A stretch of 64,000 nucleotides of DNA from Actinomycetota bacterium (GCA_018268675.1 JAFDWB010000016.1:1-64000), one strand, 5' to 3'; shown: positions 1 to 8,684, numbered from the stretch's first letter. Made by a program: numbers and translations. Notes: generated by a model not told the origin, from the sequence alone.

Positions 1-1
1 G

Positions 2-502
2 CAGACGACCAACCCGAAGGTCTTCGCGATCGGCGACCTGGTCAACAAGAAGGCACTCGCCCACAAGGCCGAGGAGGAGGGCGTGGTCGCGGTCGAGCGG
101 GCCGGCGGCGTCGATACCCACCCGGTCGACCAGGAGCTCCTGGTCGGCGCCACCTTCACCCACCCGCAGGTGGCGAGCGTCGGCCTCACCGAGGCGCAGG
201 CGGTCGAGGCGGGCCACGAGGTCAAGATCGGCAAACAGAAAATCGCCGGCGAGGGCGCGGGCACCGTCTACGACGACAAAGACGGGATCGTCAAGCTCGT
301 GGTCGACGCCAAGTACGGCGAGATCCTCGGCGCCCACGTGGTCGGCAACCGGGCCTGCGACATGATCGCCGAGCTGGTCGCCGTGATGGCGCTCGAGGGC
401 GGCGCCCAGGAGCTGGCCCGGATCGTGCACCCCCACCCGACGGTCTCGGAGGCGGTCTTGGACGCCGCCCGCGCCGTCGACGGCTGGGCCATCCACGCTT
501 AA
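2..502 (+). CDS. lpdA: dihydrolipoyl dehydrogenase (E3), C-terminal part
   Basis: The gene is cut by the left window edge and runs in frame from base 2 to a TAA at 500-502. E3 is the FAD/NAD flavoprotein that reoxidises the dihydrolipoyl arm of 2-oxoacid dehydrogenase complexes. Visible parts are the FAD-proximal GDLV segment followed by ALAHKAEEEG, then the dimerisation domain with HPQVASVGLTEAQA and the catalytic His-Glu motif HPHPTVSEAVLDAA. The Cys pair that forms the redox disulfide lies upstream of the window. Its place just ahead of the E1/E2 genes and near lipB-lipA fits a dehydrogenase-complex locus. The family call is confident; mercuric reductase relatives are less likely in this context. 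Confidence 0.93.
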   Translation, partial: QTTNPKVFAIGDLVNKKALAHKAEEEGVVAVERAGGVDTHPVDQELLVGATFTHPQVASVGLTEAQAVEAGHEVKIGKQKIAGEGAGTVYDDKDGIVKLVVDAKYGEILGAHVVGNRACDMIAELVAVMALEGGAQELARIVHPHPTVSEAVLDAARAVDGWAIHA

Positions 503-563
503 GCGGCCGAAAATCAAGCAGGTCGAGGGACGCAGGGAGTGAGGCGAGGGGAGCGCACTACCA

Positions 564-1202
564 GTGCGTGACCCGAACCGAATGACCGAGGACCCCGAGA
601 TGCGCCGATTTGCAGGCCGCGCCGTCTTCTACTACGACCTCGGCTCGCCCTACGCCTACCTCGCGGCGGAGCGGATCTCGGGGCTCTTCACCGCGGCCGG
701 GCTGGAGCAGCCGGAGTGGCAGCCGATCCTGCTCGGCGGGCTCTTCCGGCACTTCGACCGCGGGTCGTGGGCGCGGACCGAGGGGCGGGCGGAAGGGATC
801 GACGAGGTCGAGCGCCGCGCCGCCGCCTACGGGCTGCCGCCGCTCGTCTGGCCTGAGGGCTGGCCCGGCGACATGCTCACCGCGATGCGGGTCGCGACCT
901 TCGCCAAGCAGACCGGCCGCACCGTCTCCTTCAGCCTCGCCGCCTTCCGCCAGCAGTTCGCCGCGGGCAAAGATCTGAGCGATCCCGACAACGTGATGAT
1001 CGCCGCCGCGGCCTGCGAGCTCCACCCGCGCGCGCTCGAATCCGCGGTCCGCACGCAGATTGTCAAGGACGGGCTCCGCGAGGCGACCGACGCCGCCGCC
1101 GCGGCCGGGGTCTTCGGCGTCCCCAGCGTGCGGGTCGGCGAGCAGGTCTTCTGGGGGGATGACCGCCTCGAGGACGCGGTGGAGGCGGCGGCCAGAGACT
1201 GA
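564..1202 (+). CDS. DsbA-like / 2-hydroxychromene-2-carboxylate isomerase-family protein
   Basis: A 212-residue thioredoxin-fold protein. The N-terminus has the FYYDLGSPYAYLA strand-turn typical of HCCA isomerase/FrnE-type DsbA relatives. No CxxC active site is seen, and the C-terminus has the cis-Pro loop GVPSV followed by VFWGDDRLEDAV, as in glutathione-dependent isomerases. This argues for an isomerase or GST-like activity rather than disulfide exchange; the substrate is unknown. The GTG at 564 is the first start, but in-frame ATGs at 582 and 600 are alternatives because the first dozen residues are not family-like. It lies between lpdA and the pdh operon on the same strand, and its stop codon overlaps the left arm of a long inverted repeat (1202-1215). 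Confidence 0.8.
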   Translation: MRDPNRMTEDPEMRRFAGRAVFYYDLGSPYAYLAAERISGLFTAAGLEQPEWQPILLGGLFRHFDRGSWARTEGRAEGIDEVERRAAAYGLPPLVWPEGWPGDMLTAMRVATFAKQTGRTVSFSLAAFRQQFAAGKDLSDPDNVMIAAAACELHPRALESAVRTQIVKDGLREATDAAAAAGVFGVPSVRVGEQVFWGDDRLEDAVEAAARD

Positions 1203-1364
1203 GTGACTATCCGGAGACCCCGCGCGCGCCTGGCGGCACCGCACACACATCGCGGGGCGTCGTCCTCGGTCGGCCGAATGGCCCCGCCATTAGGCCGACC
1301 TGCGTCCTACCCCCGCTCGGTGCGGCGCTCGCCAGTCGCACACGCGGTCTTCCGGATAGTCACT
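1202..1364. repeat. long-range inverted repeat flanking a 135-bp spacer
   Basis: The arm at 1202-1215 (AGTGACTATCCGGA) is matched perfectly by its reverse complement at 1351-1364. Just inside, GACC and GGTC also pair after one unmatched base. The left arm starts on the stop codon of the preceding gene and the right arm ends 11 bp before the pdhA start. The 135-bp spacer is GC-rich and carries no convincing gene. This could be a MITE-like remnant or a pair of operator sites framing the pdh promoter. No target-site duplication is evident. Confidence 0.55.
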
Positions 1365-1375
1365 AAGGTGGAGCG

Positions 1376-2569
1376 GTGCCCGATCTCCCGGACGCCGCGA
1401 CCTGTTACGAGCTGCTCGCGCGGATGGCGCTGATCCGGCGCTTCGAGGAGGAGGCCGGGCGCCAGTACCAGCGGGCGAAGGCGGGTGGCTTCCTGCACCT
1501 GGCGATCGGCGAGGAGGCGACGATCGTCGGCACCACCTCGGTGATGCGCGACGAAGACTTCCTGATCGGCACCTACCGCACCCACGGCCACGCGATCGCC
1601 CGCGGCACCGAACCGAACGCGGTGATGGCGGAGCTCTTCGGGCGCGTCGACGGCACCAGCGGCGGGCGCGGCGGCTCGATGCACATCTTCGACGCGGCGC
1701 GCCGCTTCATGGGCGGCTACGGGATCGTCGGCGGCAACCTGCCGATCGCCGCCGGGCTCGCGCTCGCCTCCCAGTACAAGGGCGAAGACGCGGTGACCGT
1801 CTGCATGTTCGGCGACGGCGCCTCCAACGCCGGCAACTTCGGCGAGACGATGAACCTGGCGGCGCTCTGGACACTGCCGATCCTCTTCCTGGTCGAGAAC
1901 AACCTGTACGGGATGGGGACGGCGATCGAGCGGCACTCGGCCCAGACCGACCTCTCGAAGAAGGCGGAGGGCTACGGGGTGCCGGGGACGCGGATCGACG
2001 GCATGGACGTGATCGCGGTGCGCGAGGCGGTCAGCGCGGGGCTGCGCTCGGCCCGGGAGGAAGAACGGCCGACGCTGATCGAGGTCGTCACCTACCGCTA
2101 CCGCGGCCACTCGGCCGCCGACCCGGAGGTCTACCGGGAGCGCGAGGAGGTCGAGGAGTGGCGGCGGCGCGACCCGATCGAGAGCTTCGCCCGGCGCTGC
2201 GTCGAGGCGGGCGTGCTCGGCGAACGCGAGGTCGGCCAGGCGCGCGAGGCGGCCGAGGCGACGGTGCTCGCCGCGGTCGAGTTGGCCGACGCCTCGCCGG
2301 AACCGCCGCTCGACACGATGTACGAGAGCCTCTACGCGCTCACCGACTACCCGGGCGGCTGGTACGCGGTGGACGAGCGCAGCCCCGAGCCCCACCGCGG
2401 CGAGCACGAGGCCGACATGCCCGAGCGGGCGCGCGAGCTCGCCGAGGCGGGCGCCGCCTACGCGGAGGTCGAGGAGGAGGGCGAGCGTCCCAACCCGGCG
2501 CTCGCCGGCGACGCCCAGGACCACACCGCCTCGCGGACCGGGCCCGACCCGGAGGAGCGCGAAGACTGA
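1376..2569 (+). CDS. pdhA: pyruvate/branched-chain 2-oxoacid dehydrogenase E1 component, alpha subunit
   Basis: 397 residues. E1alpha binds thiamine diphosphate and, with E1beta, decarboxylates the 2-oxoacid and reductively acylates the lipoyl arm of E2. The TPP/Mg motif is clear: GDGASNAGNFGE about 30 residues before VENN (GDG...NN). The N-terminal RRFEEEAGRQYQRAKAGGFLHLAIGEEA and the RYRGHSAADPE phosphorylation-loop region are typical. The last 60 residues form an acidic, Glu-rich extension beyond the usual end. Start is GTG at 1376. The stop overlaps the next start (TGATG), so translation is coupled to pdhB. Substrate (pyruvate or branched-chain) cannot be settled from sequence. Confidence 0.93.
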   Translation: MPDLPDAATCYELLARMALIRRFEEEAGRQYQRAKAGGFLHLAIGEEATIVGTTSVMRDEDFLIGTYRTHGHAIARGTEPNAVMAELFGRVDGTSGGRGGSMHIFDAARRFMGGYGIVGGNLPIAAGLALASQYKGEDAVTVCMFGDGASNAGNFGETMNLAALWTLPILFLVENNLYGMGTAIERHSAQTDLSKKAEGYGVPGTRIDGMDVIAVREAVSAGLRSAREEERPTLIEVVTYRYRGHSAADPEVYREREEVEEWRRRDPIESFARRCVEAGVLGEREVGQAREAAEATVLAAVELADASPEPPLDTMYESLYALTDYPGGWYAVDERSPEPHRGEHEADMPERARELAEAGAAYAEVEEEGERPNPALAGDAQDHTASRTGPDPEERED

Positions 2570-3561
2570 TGGCCGAGCTGCGGATGCGGGAGGCACTGCG
2601 CGACGCGATGGCGGAGGAGATGCGGCGCGACGAGTCGGTCTTCGTGATGGGCGAGGACGTCGGCGTCTTCCGCGGCGCCTTCAAGGTGACCGACGGGCTG
2701 CTCGACGAGTTCGGCGAGCGCCGCGTTCGCGACACGCCGATCTCCGAGAACACGATCGTCGGCGCCGGCGTCGGCGCGGCGATGAACGGGCTGCGGCCGA
2801 TCGTCGAGCTGATGACGGTGAACTTCAGCCTCCTGGCGCTCGACCAGATCGTCAACCACGCCGCCGCGATCCCCTACATGTTCAACGGCCAGGCGAAGGT
2901 GCCGATGGTGATCCGCATGCCGGGCGGCGGCGGGCACCAGCTGGGGCCGACCCACTCGCACAGCTTCGAGGCGCTCTACCTCCAGGTGCCGGGGCTGCTG
3001 GTGGCGTGCCCGTCGACCCCGGGCGACGCGAAGGGCCTCTTGAAGTCGGCGATCCGCGACGACAACCCGGTCGTCTTCATCGAGCACGAGAGCCTCTACG
3101 GGGTGCGGGGCGAGGTCGACGACGGCGGCGAGGAGCTGGTGCCGTTCGGCGAGGCGCGGGTGCGGCGCGAGGGAAGCGACGTGACGATCGTCGGCATCCT
3201 CAAGATGGCGAACGTGGCGATGGAAGCGGCGGAGACTTTGGCGCGCGAGCACGGGGTCGAGGCCGAGGTGATCGACCCGCGGACGCTGCGCCCGCTCGAT
3301 CTCGACACGATCCTCGGGTCGGTGGCGAAGACGAACCACGCGGTGATCGTCGAGGAGGGCTGGCCGCACGGCGGCGTCGGCGCGAACCTCTCGGCGCTGA
3401 TCACCGAGCAGGCCTTCGACGACCTCGACGCGCCACCGCAGCGGGTGACCGGCGCCGACGTCCACATGCCCTACTCCAAACGCCTCGAGCAGGCGGCGAT
3501 CCCCCACCAGGAGCACATCGTCAGCGCCGCGCTCGCGACCCTCGAGGGGGCGCGGACCTGA
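2569..3561 (+). CDS. pdhB: 2-oxoacid dehydrogenase E1 component, beta subunit
   Basis: 330 residues, partner of the preceding E1alpha. The transketolase pyrimidine-binding domain starts with LRDAMAEEMRRDESVFVMGEDVG, in which the Glu of GED contacts TPP. The RDTPISENTIVGAGVGAA and PGGGGHQLGPTHSHSFEA segments are diagnostic, and a C-terminal transketolase domain follows (VIDPRTLRPLD, VIVEEGW). Start is the ATG overlapping the pdhA stop by one base; its own stop likewise overlaps the next ATG. Length and order alpha-beta-E2 match actinobacterial and Gram-positive PDH/BCDH operons. Confidence 0.94.
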   Translation: MAELRMREALRDAMAEEMRRDESVFVMGEDVGVFRGAFKVTDGLLDEFGERRVRDTPISENTIVGAGVGAAMNGLRPIVELMTVNFSLLALDQIVNHAAAIPYMFNGQAKVPMVIRMPGGGGHQLGPTHSHSFEALYLQVPGLLVACPSTPGDAKGLLKSAIRDDNPVVFIEHESLYGVRGEVDDGGEELVPFGEARVRREGSDVTIVGILKMANVAMEAAETLAREHGVEAEVIDPRTLRPLDLDTILGSVAKTNHAVIVEEGWPHGGVGANLSALITEQAFDDLDAPPQRVTGADVHMPYSKRLEQAAIPHQEHIVSAALATLEGART

Positions 3562-4769
3562 TGCCCGAGATCGTGATGCCGCGCCTCTCCGACTCGATGG
3601 AGGAGGGGACGATCCTCGGCTGGATGAAGCAGGTGGGGGACGAGGTCGCGGTCGGGGACGAGCTCGTGGAGATCGAGACCGACAAGGCGAACATGGCCTA
3701 CGAGAGCGACGTGGCCGGGACCTTGACGGAGATCCTGGCCAAGGAGGGCGAGACGCTCCCGATCGGCGCGCCGATCGCGGTGGTCGGCGACCCGGGGGAG
3801 GCGCCGACGCGGGTGGTGGAAGAGGAGCGGGAGCCTGCCCCCGAGGTCGACGAAACCGTGCACGAAGAGCCGCTGCCCGTGCGGGAGCCGGCGGCGAATC
3901 AGGACGAGGACCGCGTCAAGGCGTCGCCGCTCGCCCGGCGGATCGCACGGGACACGGGGGTCGACCTGACGACGGTCGAGGGCTCGGGGCCCGGCGGGCG
4001 GATCGTCAAGGCCGACGTGGAGGGCGCGGCTCCGGCGCGTGCCGAGGCCCCTTCGGAGGCTGCCGGGGAGACCGCCAAGGGTCAGACCACCTACGTGGAG
4101 CTGACGAAGCTCCAGCAGGTGGTCTCGCGGCGGATGGCGGAGTCCAAGGCGACGGCGCCCCACTTCTACCTTCAGAGCGAGATCGACATGTCGGCCGCTG
4201 TCGAGGCCCGCGGAAGGCTCAAACGCCTGACGCCCGAGGGGGAGGTCGTGCCCTCCTTCAACGACATGGTGGTGAAGGCCTGTGCGCTGGCGCTGCGGGA
4301 GCATCCGCTCGCCAACGGGGCCTACAGGGACGGGCGCTTCGAGCTCCACTCGCGGGTCAACGTGGGCGTCGCGGTGGCCGCCCAGGACGCGCTCGTGGTG
4401 CCGACGGTCTTCGACGCCGACCGCAAGGGGCTGCGGGAGATCGCGGCGGACACGAGGGCGCTCGCGGCCAAGGTACGGGACGGCTCGATCACCCCGCCCG
4501 AGCTCTCCGGGGGGACCTTCACGGTCTCGAACCTGGGGATGTACGGGGTCACGAACTTCTCCGCCGTGATCAACTCGCCGCAGGCGGCGATCCTCGCGGT
4601 CGGGGCGATCGGCGAGCGGCCCGTGGTGCGTGACGGTCAGATCACGACGGCCCACCTCCTCGGCGTCACCCTGGCCTGCGACCACCGGATCCTCTACGGC
4701 GCCCCGGCGGCGGAGTTCCTGGCAAGGGTGCGGGCGCTGCTGGAAGAGCCGCTGGGCCTGGCGCTGTGA
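3561..4769 (+). CDS. pdhC: dihydrolipoamide acyltransferase (E2)
   Basis: 402 residues forming the core of the complex. Domains in order: one lipoyl domain (about 1-78) with the lipoylated Lys in EIETDKANM; an acidic linker; a peripheral-subunit-binding domain (about 113-150, SPLARRIARDTGVDL...GSGPGGRIVKADV); and a catalytic domain (about 175-402). The catalytic His sits in ACDHRILYGAPAAEF. The usual DHRxxDG Asp is replaced by Tyr, a variant I recall in other actinobacterial E2s, so it need not mean inactivity. Start ATG overlaps the pdhB stop. The lipoyl domain is the presumed client of LipB/LipA encoded 1.7 kb downstream. The gene ends at a strong hairpin. Confidence 0.93.
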   Translation: MPEIVMPRLSDSMEEGTILGWMKQVGDEVAVGDELVEIETDKANMAYESDVAGTLTEILAKEGETLPIGAPIAVVGDPGEAPTRVVEEEREPAPEVDETVHEEPLPVREPAANQDEDRVKASPLARRIARDTGVDLTTVEGSGPGGRIVKADVEGAAPARAEAPSEAAGETAKGQTTYVELTKLQQVVSRRMAESKATAPHFYLQSEIDMSAAVEARGRLKRLTPEGEVVPSFNDMVVKACALALREHPLANGAYRDGRFELHSRVNVGVAVAAQDALVVPTVFDADRKGLREIAADTRALAAKVRDGSITPPELSGGTFTVSNLGMYGVTNFSAVINSPQAAILAVGAIGERPVVRDGQITTAHLLGVTLACDHRILYGAPAAEFLARVRALLEEPLGLAL

Positions 4770-4771
4770 GC

Positions 4772-4810
4772 GTCTGCATCTACCCCTCCTATACGGGGGT
4801 AAATGCAGAC
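4772..4810. terminator. bidirectional terminator-like hairpin between convergent genes
   Basis: A 15-bp stem (4772-4786 with 4796-4810, one mismatch) closes a 9-base loop. It begins 2 bp after the E2 stop codon and ends 2 bp before the stop of the opposite-strand gene. Its placement between converging genes is what a shared terminator needs, although no T-tract follows. Confidence 0.75.
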
Positions 4811-4812
4811 AC

Positions 4813-6450
4813 TCAGCAGGTCTGCTTCGCTCCGGTCACCGCGTTCCAGGCGGCGCCGAGGGAGAAGTCGGCGTCGACGCTGAAGACGCCGGGATGGGGG
4901 ACGCGGGCGATCGTCCAGCTGCCGTGGCGGAGGAGGCAGCCGGAGCCGCGGCCGATCGACCAGTAGGGGGTGAAGTTGACGCGGACGAGGAATTCGCCGG
5001 GCCTGGTGACGTCGAGGGCGAAGCCCTGGCGGCCCACCCGGACGGGGCCGGCGCGACCGGAGCCGAGGGGCTCCACCAGCGGTTTGGGGTCGAGGACTTC
5101 GTAGATGCGCCACTGGGCGGAGCGGAAGCGTTCGCGCAGGTAGGGCGGGGCGGAGAGGATCAGCCTGCGCTCGGCGATCGAGGAGTAGTCGAGCGGCGCG
5201 CGCGGGAGGGCGACGTAGGAGATCGCATTGCCGCGGAGCCAGCGGCCGTAGCTGCGCTCGGTGAGGGCGCCCTGCCGGTAGAAGATGTCGTCGCGGGCGG
5301 TGTCCAGTTGGCGCAGCCAGCCGCGGGCGAGCTCGAACCGCGGCGCCAGGTAGGCCGACTCCCAGTGGTTCGCGGTCGGCGGCACCTCGATGCGGAGGCC
5401 GCGCCCGCCGTGGGCGCCCAGCCAGCGCTCCGCGGGGACGAAGAAGGCTTCTTCGGTCGACGGTTCGCCGACCGAGCGGGCGATCTGGGTGACGCTCGCG
5501 GTCAGCTGCCAGTAGAGGCTGCCCGCGAGGGTGAGGACGAGGACCGCGGTGTAGGCCCAGGCGGGGACGCGGGGACTCGGGCGGGGCACCGGGCGGTGCG
5601 AGAGGAGCACCGCGGCGAGGACCGGGCCGCCGAAGAGCGCGCCTAGCCGCACCGCGTTGCCGCCGAGCGCGTTGGGGACTAGGCAGATCGCCGTCGCCGC
5701 GAGGGCGTAACCGCCGATGGCGCGGCGCAGGCGCCCCTCGCCCTCGGCGCGCCAGACGAGGAAGAGCGCGCCCGCGCACCAAAGCGGGATCGCCACGTAG
5801 GAGGAGAAGACGAAGGGGAAGCGGCCCGGTTCGGGGAAGGCGAGGTTCGGGGCGACGGTGAGGAAGAGCGCGGTCGCGGCGGCGGCGATCGCGGCGCGCC
5901 CCGTGCGCTCGCCGCGTTCCCACGCCCCGGCCGCGAGAACCCCGGCGAGGAAGGCGCCCGCGACCGGGCTCGCCAGCGGGCACACCGCGGCGGCGAGGAT
6001 CGCGAGCGCGCCCCGCCCCACCTGCAGCGAGCGCAGCGACGCCAGCCCGAAGGCGACGCCAAGCGCGAAGGTCAGCTGCCCGTCCGCCAGCAGGGTGACG
6101 ACCCCGGCCGCGAACCAGAGCGTCGCCGGGCGCGCCACCGCCCCCCAACGGTCGCGGACGAGCCGGTCGAAGAGGTAGGAAGAGGCGACCACCGACACCA
6201 TCCCCACCACCTGCGGCCCGACCAGCGCCGCCGCGGGCGGGAAGAAGAAGCTGTAGTTGAGCGTGTAGTGGCCCGCGTACCAGCTGCTGTTCCAGATCGC
6301 CAGGCCGGTGTCCTCGAAGACCTCGGTGTGGAAGACCTGGGCCGCGAGGTCCCCGACCTGGGGGTCCCAGATCAGCATCAGGGCCGCCAGCGCCGAGCTC
6401 AGCGCCACCGCCGGCAGCCATTCGGGGCGGTACGCCTTCGACTGGAGCAT
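4813..6450 (-). CDS. multi-pass membrane protein with large extracytoplasmic C-terminal domain
   Basis: 545 residues. The first two-thirds contain about nine hydrophobic segments (for example LPAVALSSALAALMLIW near the N-terminus and WAYTAVLVLTLAGSLYW near residue 300). A soluble C-terminal domain of about 230 residues follows, ending in SWTIARVPHPGVFSVDADF. The layout, with a long first loop (VFEDTGLAIWNSSWYAGHYTLNYSFFFPP) carrying W and Y, resembles GT-C glycosyltransferase-like or PTPS-related membrane proteins of actinobacteria, but no catalytic motif is certain. It is transcribed divergently from lipB with only 42 bp between starts, and convergently with pdhC. No function is assigned. 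Confidence 0.75.
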   Translation of the reverse strand: MLQSKAYRPEWLPAVALSSALAALMLIWDPQVGDLAAQVFHTEVFEDTGLAIWNSSWYAGHYTLNYSFFFPPAAALVGPQVVGMVSVVASSYLFDRLVRDRWGAVARPATLWFAAGVVTLLADGQLTFALGVAFGLASLRSLQVGRGALAILAAAVCPLASPVAGAFLAGVLAAGAWERGERTGRAAIAAAATALFLTVAPNLAFPEPGRFPFVFSSYVAIPLWCAGALFLVWRAEGEGRLRRAIGGYALAATAICLVPNALGGNAVRLGALFGGPVLAAVLLSHRPVPRPSPRVPAWAYTAVLVLTLAGSLYWQLTASVTQIARSVGEPSTEEAFFVPAERWLGAHGGRGLRIEVPPTANHWESAYLAPRFELARGWLRQLDTARDDIFYRQGALTERSYGRWLRGNAISYVALPRAPLDYSSIAERRLILSAPPYLRERFRSAQWRIYEVLDPKPLVEPLGSGRAGPVRVGRQGFALDVTRPGEFLVRVNFTPYWSIGRGSGCLLRHGSWTIARVPHPGVFSVDADFSLGAAWNAVTGAKQTC

Positions 6451-6492
6451 GCGGACCTAAAGCATATGGGCGCGGCTTGAGACAATTGACCC

Positions 6493-7257
6493 GTGAGTGC
6501 CGAGCTCCTCCTGATCGATTGCGGCACCGTCCCCTACCGCGAGGCCTGGGACCTGCAGCTGGCGCTGGCGGAGCGGCGGGCGGCGGGCGAGGTCCCCGAC
6601 GTCCTGCTGCTGCTCGAGCACCCGCCGGTCTACTCGCGCGGGCGCCGCACCAAGGGCGAGGAACTGCCGATGGGCGACGCCTGGTACGAAGCGCAGGGGA
6701 TCGAAGTCCTCGACACCGACCGCGGCGGGCTCGTCACCTACCACGGGCCGGGGCAGCTGGTCGCCTACCCGATCGTCGATCTCGGGCCGCTCGGCGGCGA
6801 CGTGCACGCCTACGTGCGGGGGCTCGAGCGGGTGATGATCGGGGCGCTGGCCGAGCACGGGGTCGGCGCACAGACGATCGAGGGGCTGACCGGGGTGTGG
6901 ACCGACGGGCCGCCGCCGGTACCGGGGCAGGCGGGCGCGGCGCGGAAGATCGGCTCGATCGGCGTCCACGTCAGCAAGGGGATCACCACGCACGGGCTGG
7001 CGGTGAACGTCGACAACGACCTGCAGCCGTTCGAGTGGGTGATCCCGTGCGGGATCGAGGGGGTGTCGATGACCTCGATCGCGCGCGAGGGCGGGCGTGA
7101 GGCGAGCGTCGCCGCGTTCGGGGCGACGGTCGGGCGGCACTTCGCGACGGTCTTCGAGCGGGCGGCGCGGGGGGCGGGCCTCGACGAGGCGCTCGGCGCG
7201 GCGGCCGCCGGGACCGGCCTGGGAGCGTCGCCCGGTACGCTCCCGGCAGAGCGATGA
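6493..7257 (+). CDS. lipB: lipoyl(octanoyl) transferase
   Basis: 254 residues. LipB moves octanoyl from acyl-carrier protein to the target Lys of lipoyl domains. Diagnostic segments are LLLEHPPVYSRGRRT, the substrate-loop motif RGGLVTYHGPGQLVAYPI, the catalytic Lys in RKIGSIGVHV and the catalytic Cys in VIPCGIEGVSM. The C-terminal 50 residues extend past the usual end and are low-complexity Ala/Gly. Start is a GTG; the upstream gene on the other strand is 42 bp away. It overlaps lipA by 4 bp (ATGA), so the two are translationally coupled and serve the nearby E2. Confidence 0.95.
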   Translation: MSAELLLIDCGTVPYREAWDLQLALAERRAAGEVPDVLLLLEHPPVYSRGRRTKGEELPMGDAWYEAQGIEVLDTDRGGLVTYHGPGQLVAYPIVDLGPLGGDVHAYVRGLERVMIGALAEHGVGAQTIEGLTGVWTDGPPPVPGQAGAARKIGSIGVHVSKGITTHGLAVNVDNDLQPFEWVIPCGIEGVSMTSIAREGGREASVAAFGATVGRHFATVFERAARGAGLDEALGAAAAGTGLGASPGTLPAER

Positions 7258-8222
7258 GCGAGACGACCGAGCGCATCCACGTCACCCGCTCGCGGGCGAA
7301 GCCGGGCGGCACCGCGCAGGCCGACGGCGCGATCCCCTTCAAGCGGGCGCGCAAGCCGCCGTGGCTGAAGGTGCCGGCGCCGGGCGGGCCGAACTACCGC
7401 CGGCTGAAGGAGAAGATCGCGGGCGACAACCTCCACACCGTCTGCGAGGAGGCCAACTGCCCGAACGTCGGCGAGTGCTGGGAGCGCGGTACCGCGACCT
7501 TCATGATCCTCGGCGACGTCTGCACCCGCCGCTGCGGCTTCTGCAACGTGCAGACCGGCAAGCCTTCCTGGAACGACCCGCTGGAGCCGCTGCGGGTCGC
7601 CAACCAGGTGAAGGCGATGGGGCTGCGCCACGCCGTCGTCACCTCGGTCGACCGCGACGACCTCCCCGACTACGGGGCGAGCGCCTTCGTCGGCGTCGTC
7701 CGCTCGATCCGGATGATGGCCCCGGACTGCAAGGTGGAGATCCTGACCCCGGACTTCCGCGGCCAGGAGATGCCGCTGGCGAAGGTGATCCACGAGAAGC
7801 CCGACGTCTTCAACCACAACGTCGAGACGGTGCCGCGCCTCTACCCGATCGCCCGCCGCGGCTCGCAGTTCGCCCGCTCCGCCCGCGTGCTGAAGATGGC
7901 GAAGGAGATGGGCGGCGACGACGTCGTCACCAAGTCGGGGCTGATGGTCGGGCTCGGCGAGTCCTTCGAGGAGATGGTCGAGACCTTCGGCCTCCTGCGC
8001 GAGCACCGCGTCCAGGTCCTCACCGTCGGCCAGTACCTGCGGCCGACCGAGAACCACCTGCCGGTGGTGCGCTACTGGCACCCGGAGGAGTTCGAGGCGC
8101 TGGAGAAGGCGGCCTACGAGCTCGGCTTCGAGTCGGTGGCGGCGGGGCCGCTCGTGCGCTCGAGCTACCACGCCGACCAGAACCTGCCGATCGGGAAGCG
8201 GGCCGAGAGCCTGCTCGCCTGA
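7254..8222 (+). CDS. lipA: lipoyl synthase (radical SAM)
   Basis: 322 residues. LipA inserts two sulfurs into the protein-bound octanoyl chain. Both iron-sulfur cluster sites are intact: the auxiliary-cluster motif Cx4Cx5C (CEEANCPNVGEC) and the radical-SAM motif Cx3Cx2C (CTRRCGFC), plus the C-terminal RSSYHAD whose Ser ligates the auxiliary cluster. The N-terminal 50 residues form the usual basic lead-in. It starts inside the lipB stop. Inverted repeats downstream (8356-8631) could end the transcript. Confidence 0.97.
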   Translation: MSETTERIHVTRSRAKPGGTAQADGAIPFKRARKPPWLKVPAPGGPNYRRLKEKIAGDNLHTVCEEANCPNVGECWERGTATFMILGDVCTRRCGFCNVQTGKPSWNDPLEPLRVANQVKAMGLRHAVVTSVDRDDLPDYGASAFVGVVRSIRMMAPDCKVEILTPDFRGQEMPLAKVIHEKPDVFNHNVETVPRLYPIARRGSQFARSARVLKMAKEMGGDDVVTKSGLMVGLGESFEEMVETFGLLREHRVQVLTVGQYLRPTENHLPVVRYWHPEEFEALEKAAYELGFESVAAGPLVRSSYHADQNLPIGKRAESLLA

Positions 8223-8684
8223 CCCGGCCGTACCGCCGACCGCGCGCTCCTCCCCGAGCCCGCCGCCTGGCGCGCCTTCTACGCAGCCGACTCCGCCCGC
8301 CCCATCGCCGAGCGCGACACCTACAACCTCACCGGAGCGGCCGAGCTGACGCCTCGGACGTTTGGTGAGTTGACCCCGCTGGGGTGTGGTCAACTCACCA
8401 ACCGTCCAGGGGTTTTCAGGGATGGGACGAGGTTCGGGGCGCCTTGCGTGGCCAGCGGGCGCCTCAGACGTTTGCTGAGTTGAGGGCGCCAGGGCACACA
8501 CAACTCAGCAAGCGACGGGGACCCCGCTCACGGAACCGTGACTTCTCCCGCCTTCCGTCACTCCTCCCCACCTCACTTGAGCCGCGGATGCCGGGCCTCA
8601 GCCAGCCCGGGTCGGATCGGCATCCGCGGCTCTCGCAGACCCCCCATCCCGCCTCAACCGAAAGACCAATGCGCATGACAGACG
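8223..8684. repeat. intergenic block with two related, covarying hairpins and a third nested hairpin
   Basis: No complete gene is seen here. Hairpin 1 has 20-bp arms, 8356-8375 with 8388-8407 (one mismatch). Hairpin 2 has perfect 11-bp arms, 8472-8482 with 8501-8511. The left sides of both share GACGTTTGsTGAGTTGA, and the G-to-C difference on the left arm is compensated on the right arm, so structure is conserved rather than sequence. A third hairpin (8580-8592 with 8619-8631, perfect 13 bp, inner stem 8591-8596 with 8605-8610) precedes the convergent Nudix genes and may act as terminator. The stretch 8236-8345 reads in frame 1 like a protein remnant (WRAFYAADSARPIAERDTYN), unidentified. Confidence 0.55.

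Noticed and set aside
4694-6421. Long minus-strand frame overlapping the multi-pass membrane protein gene
   Set aside because: It is an Arg/Pro-rich shadow in another frame, without start-site or domain evidence, while the 545-residue frame has coherent membrane segments.
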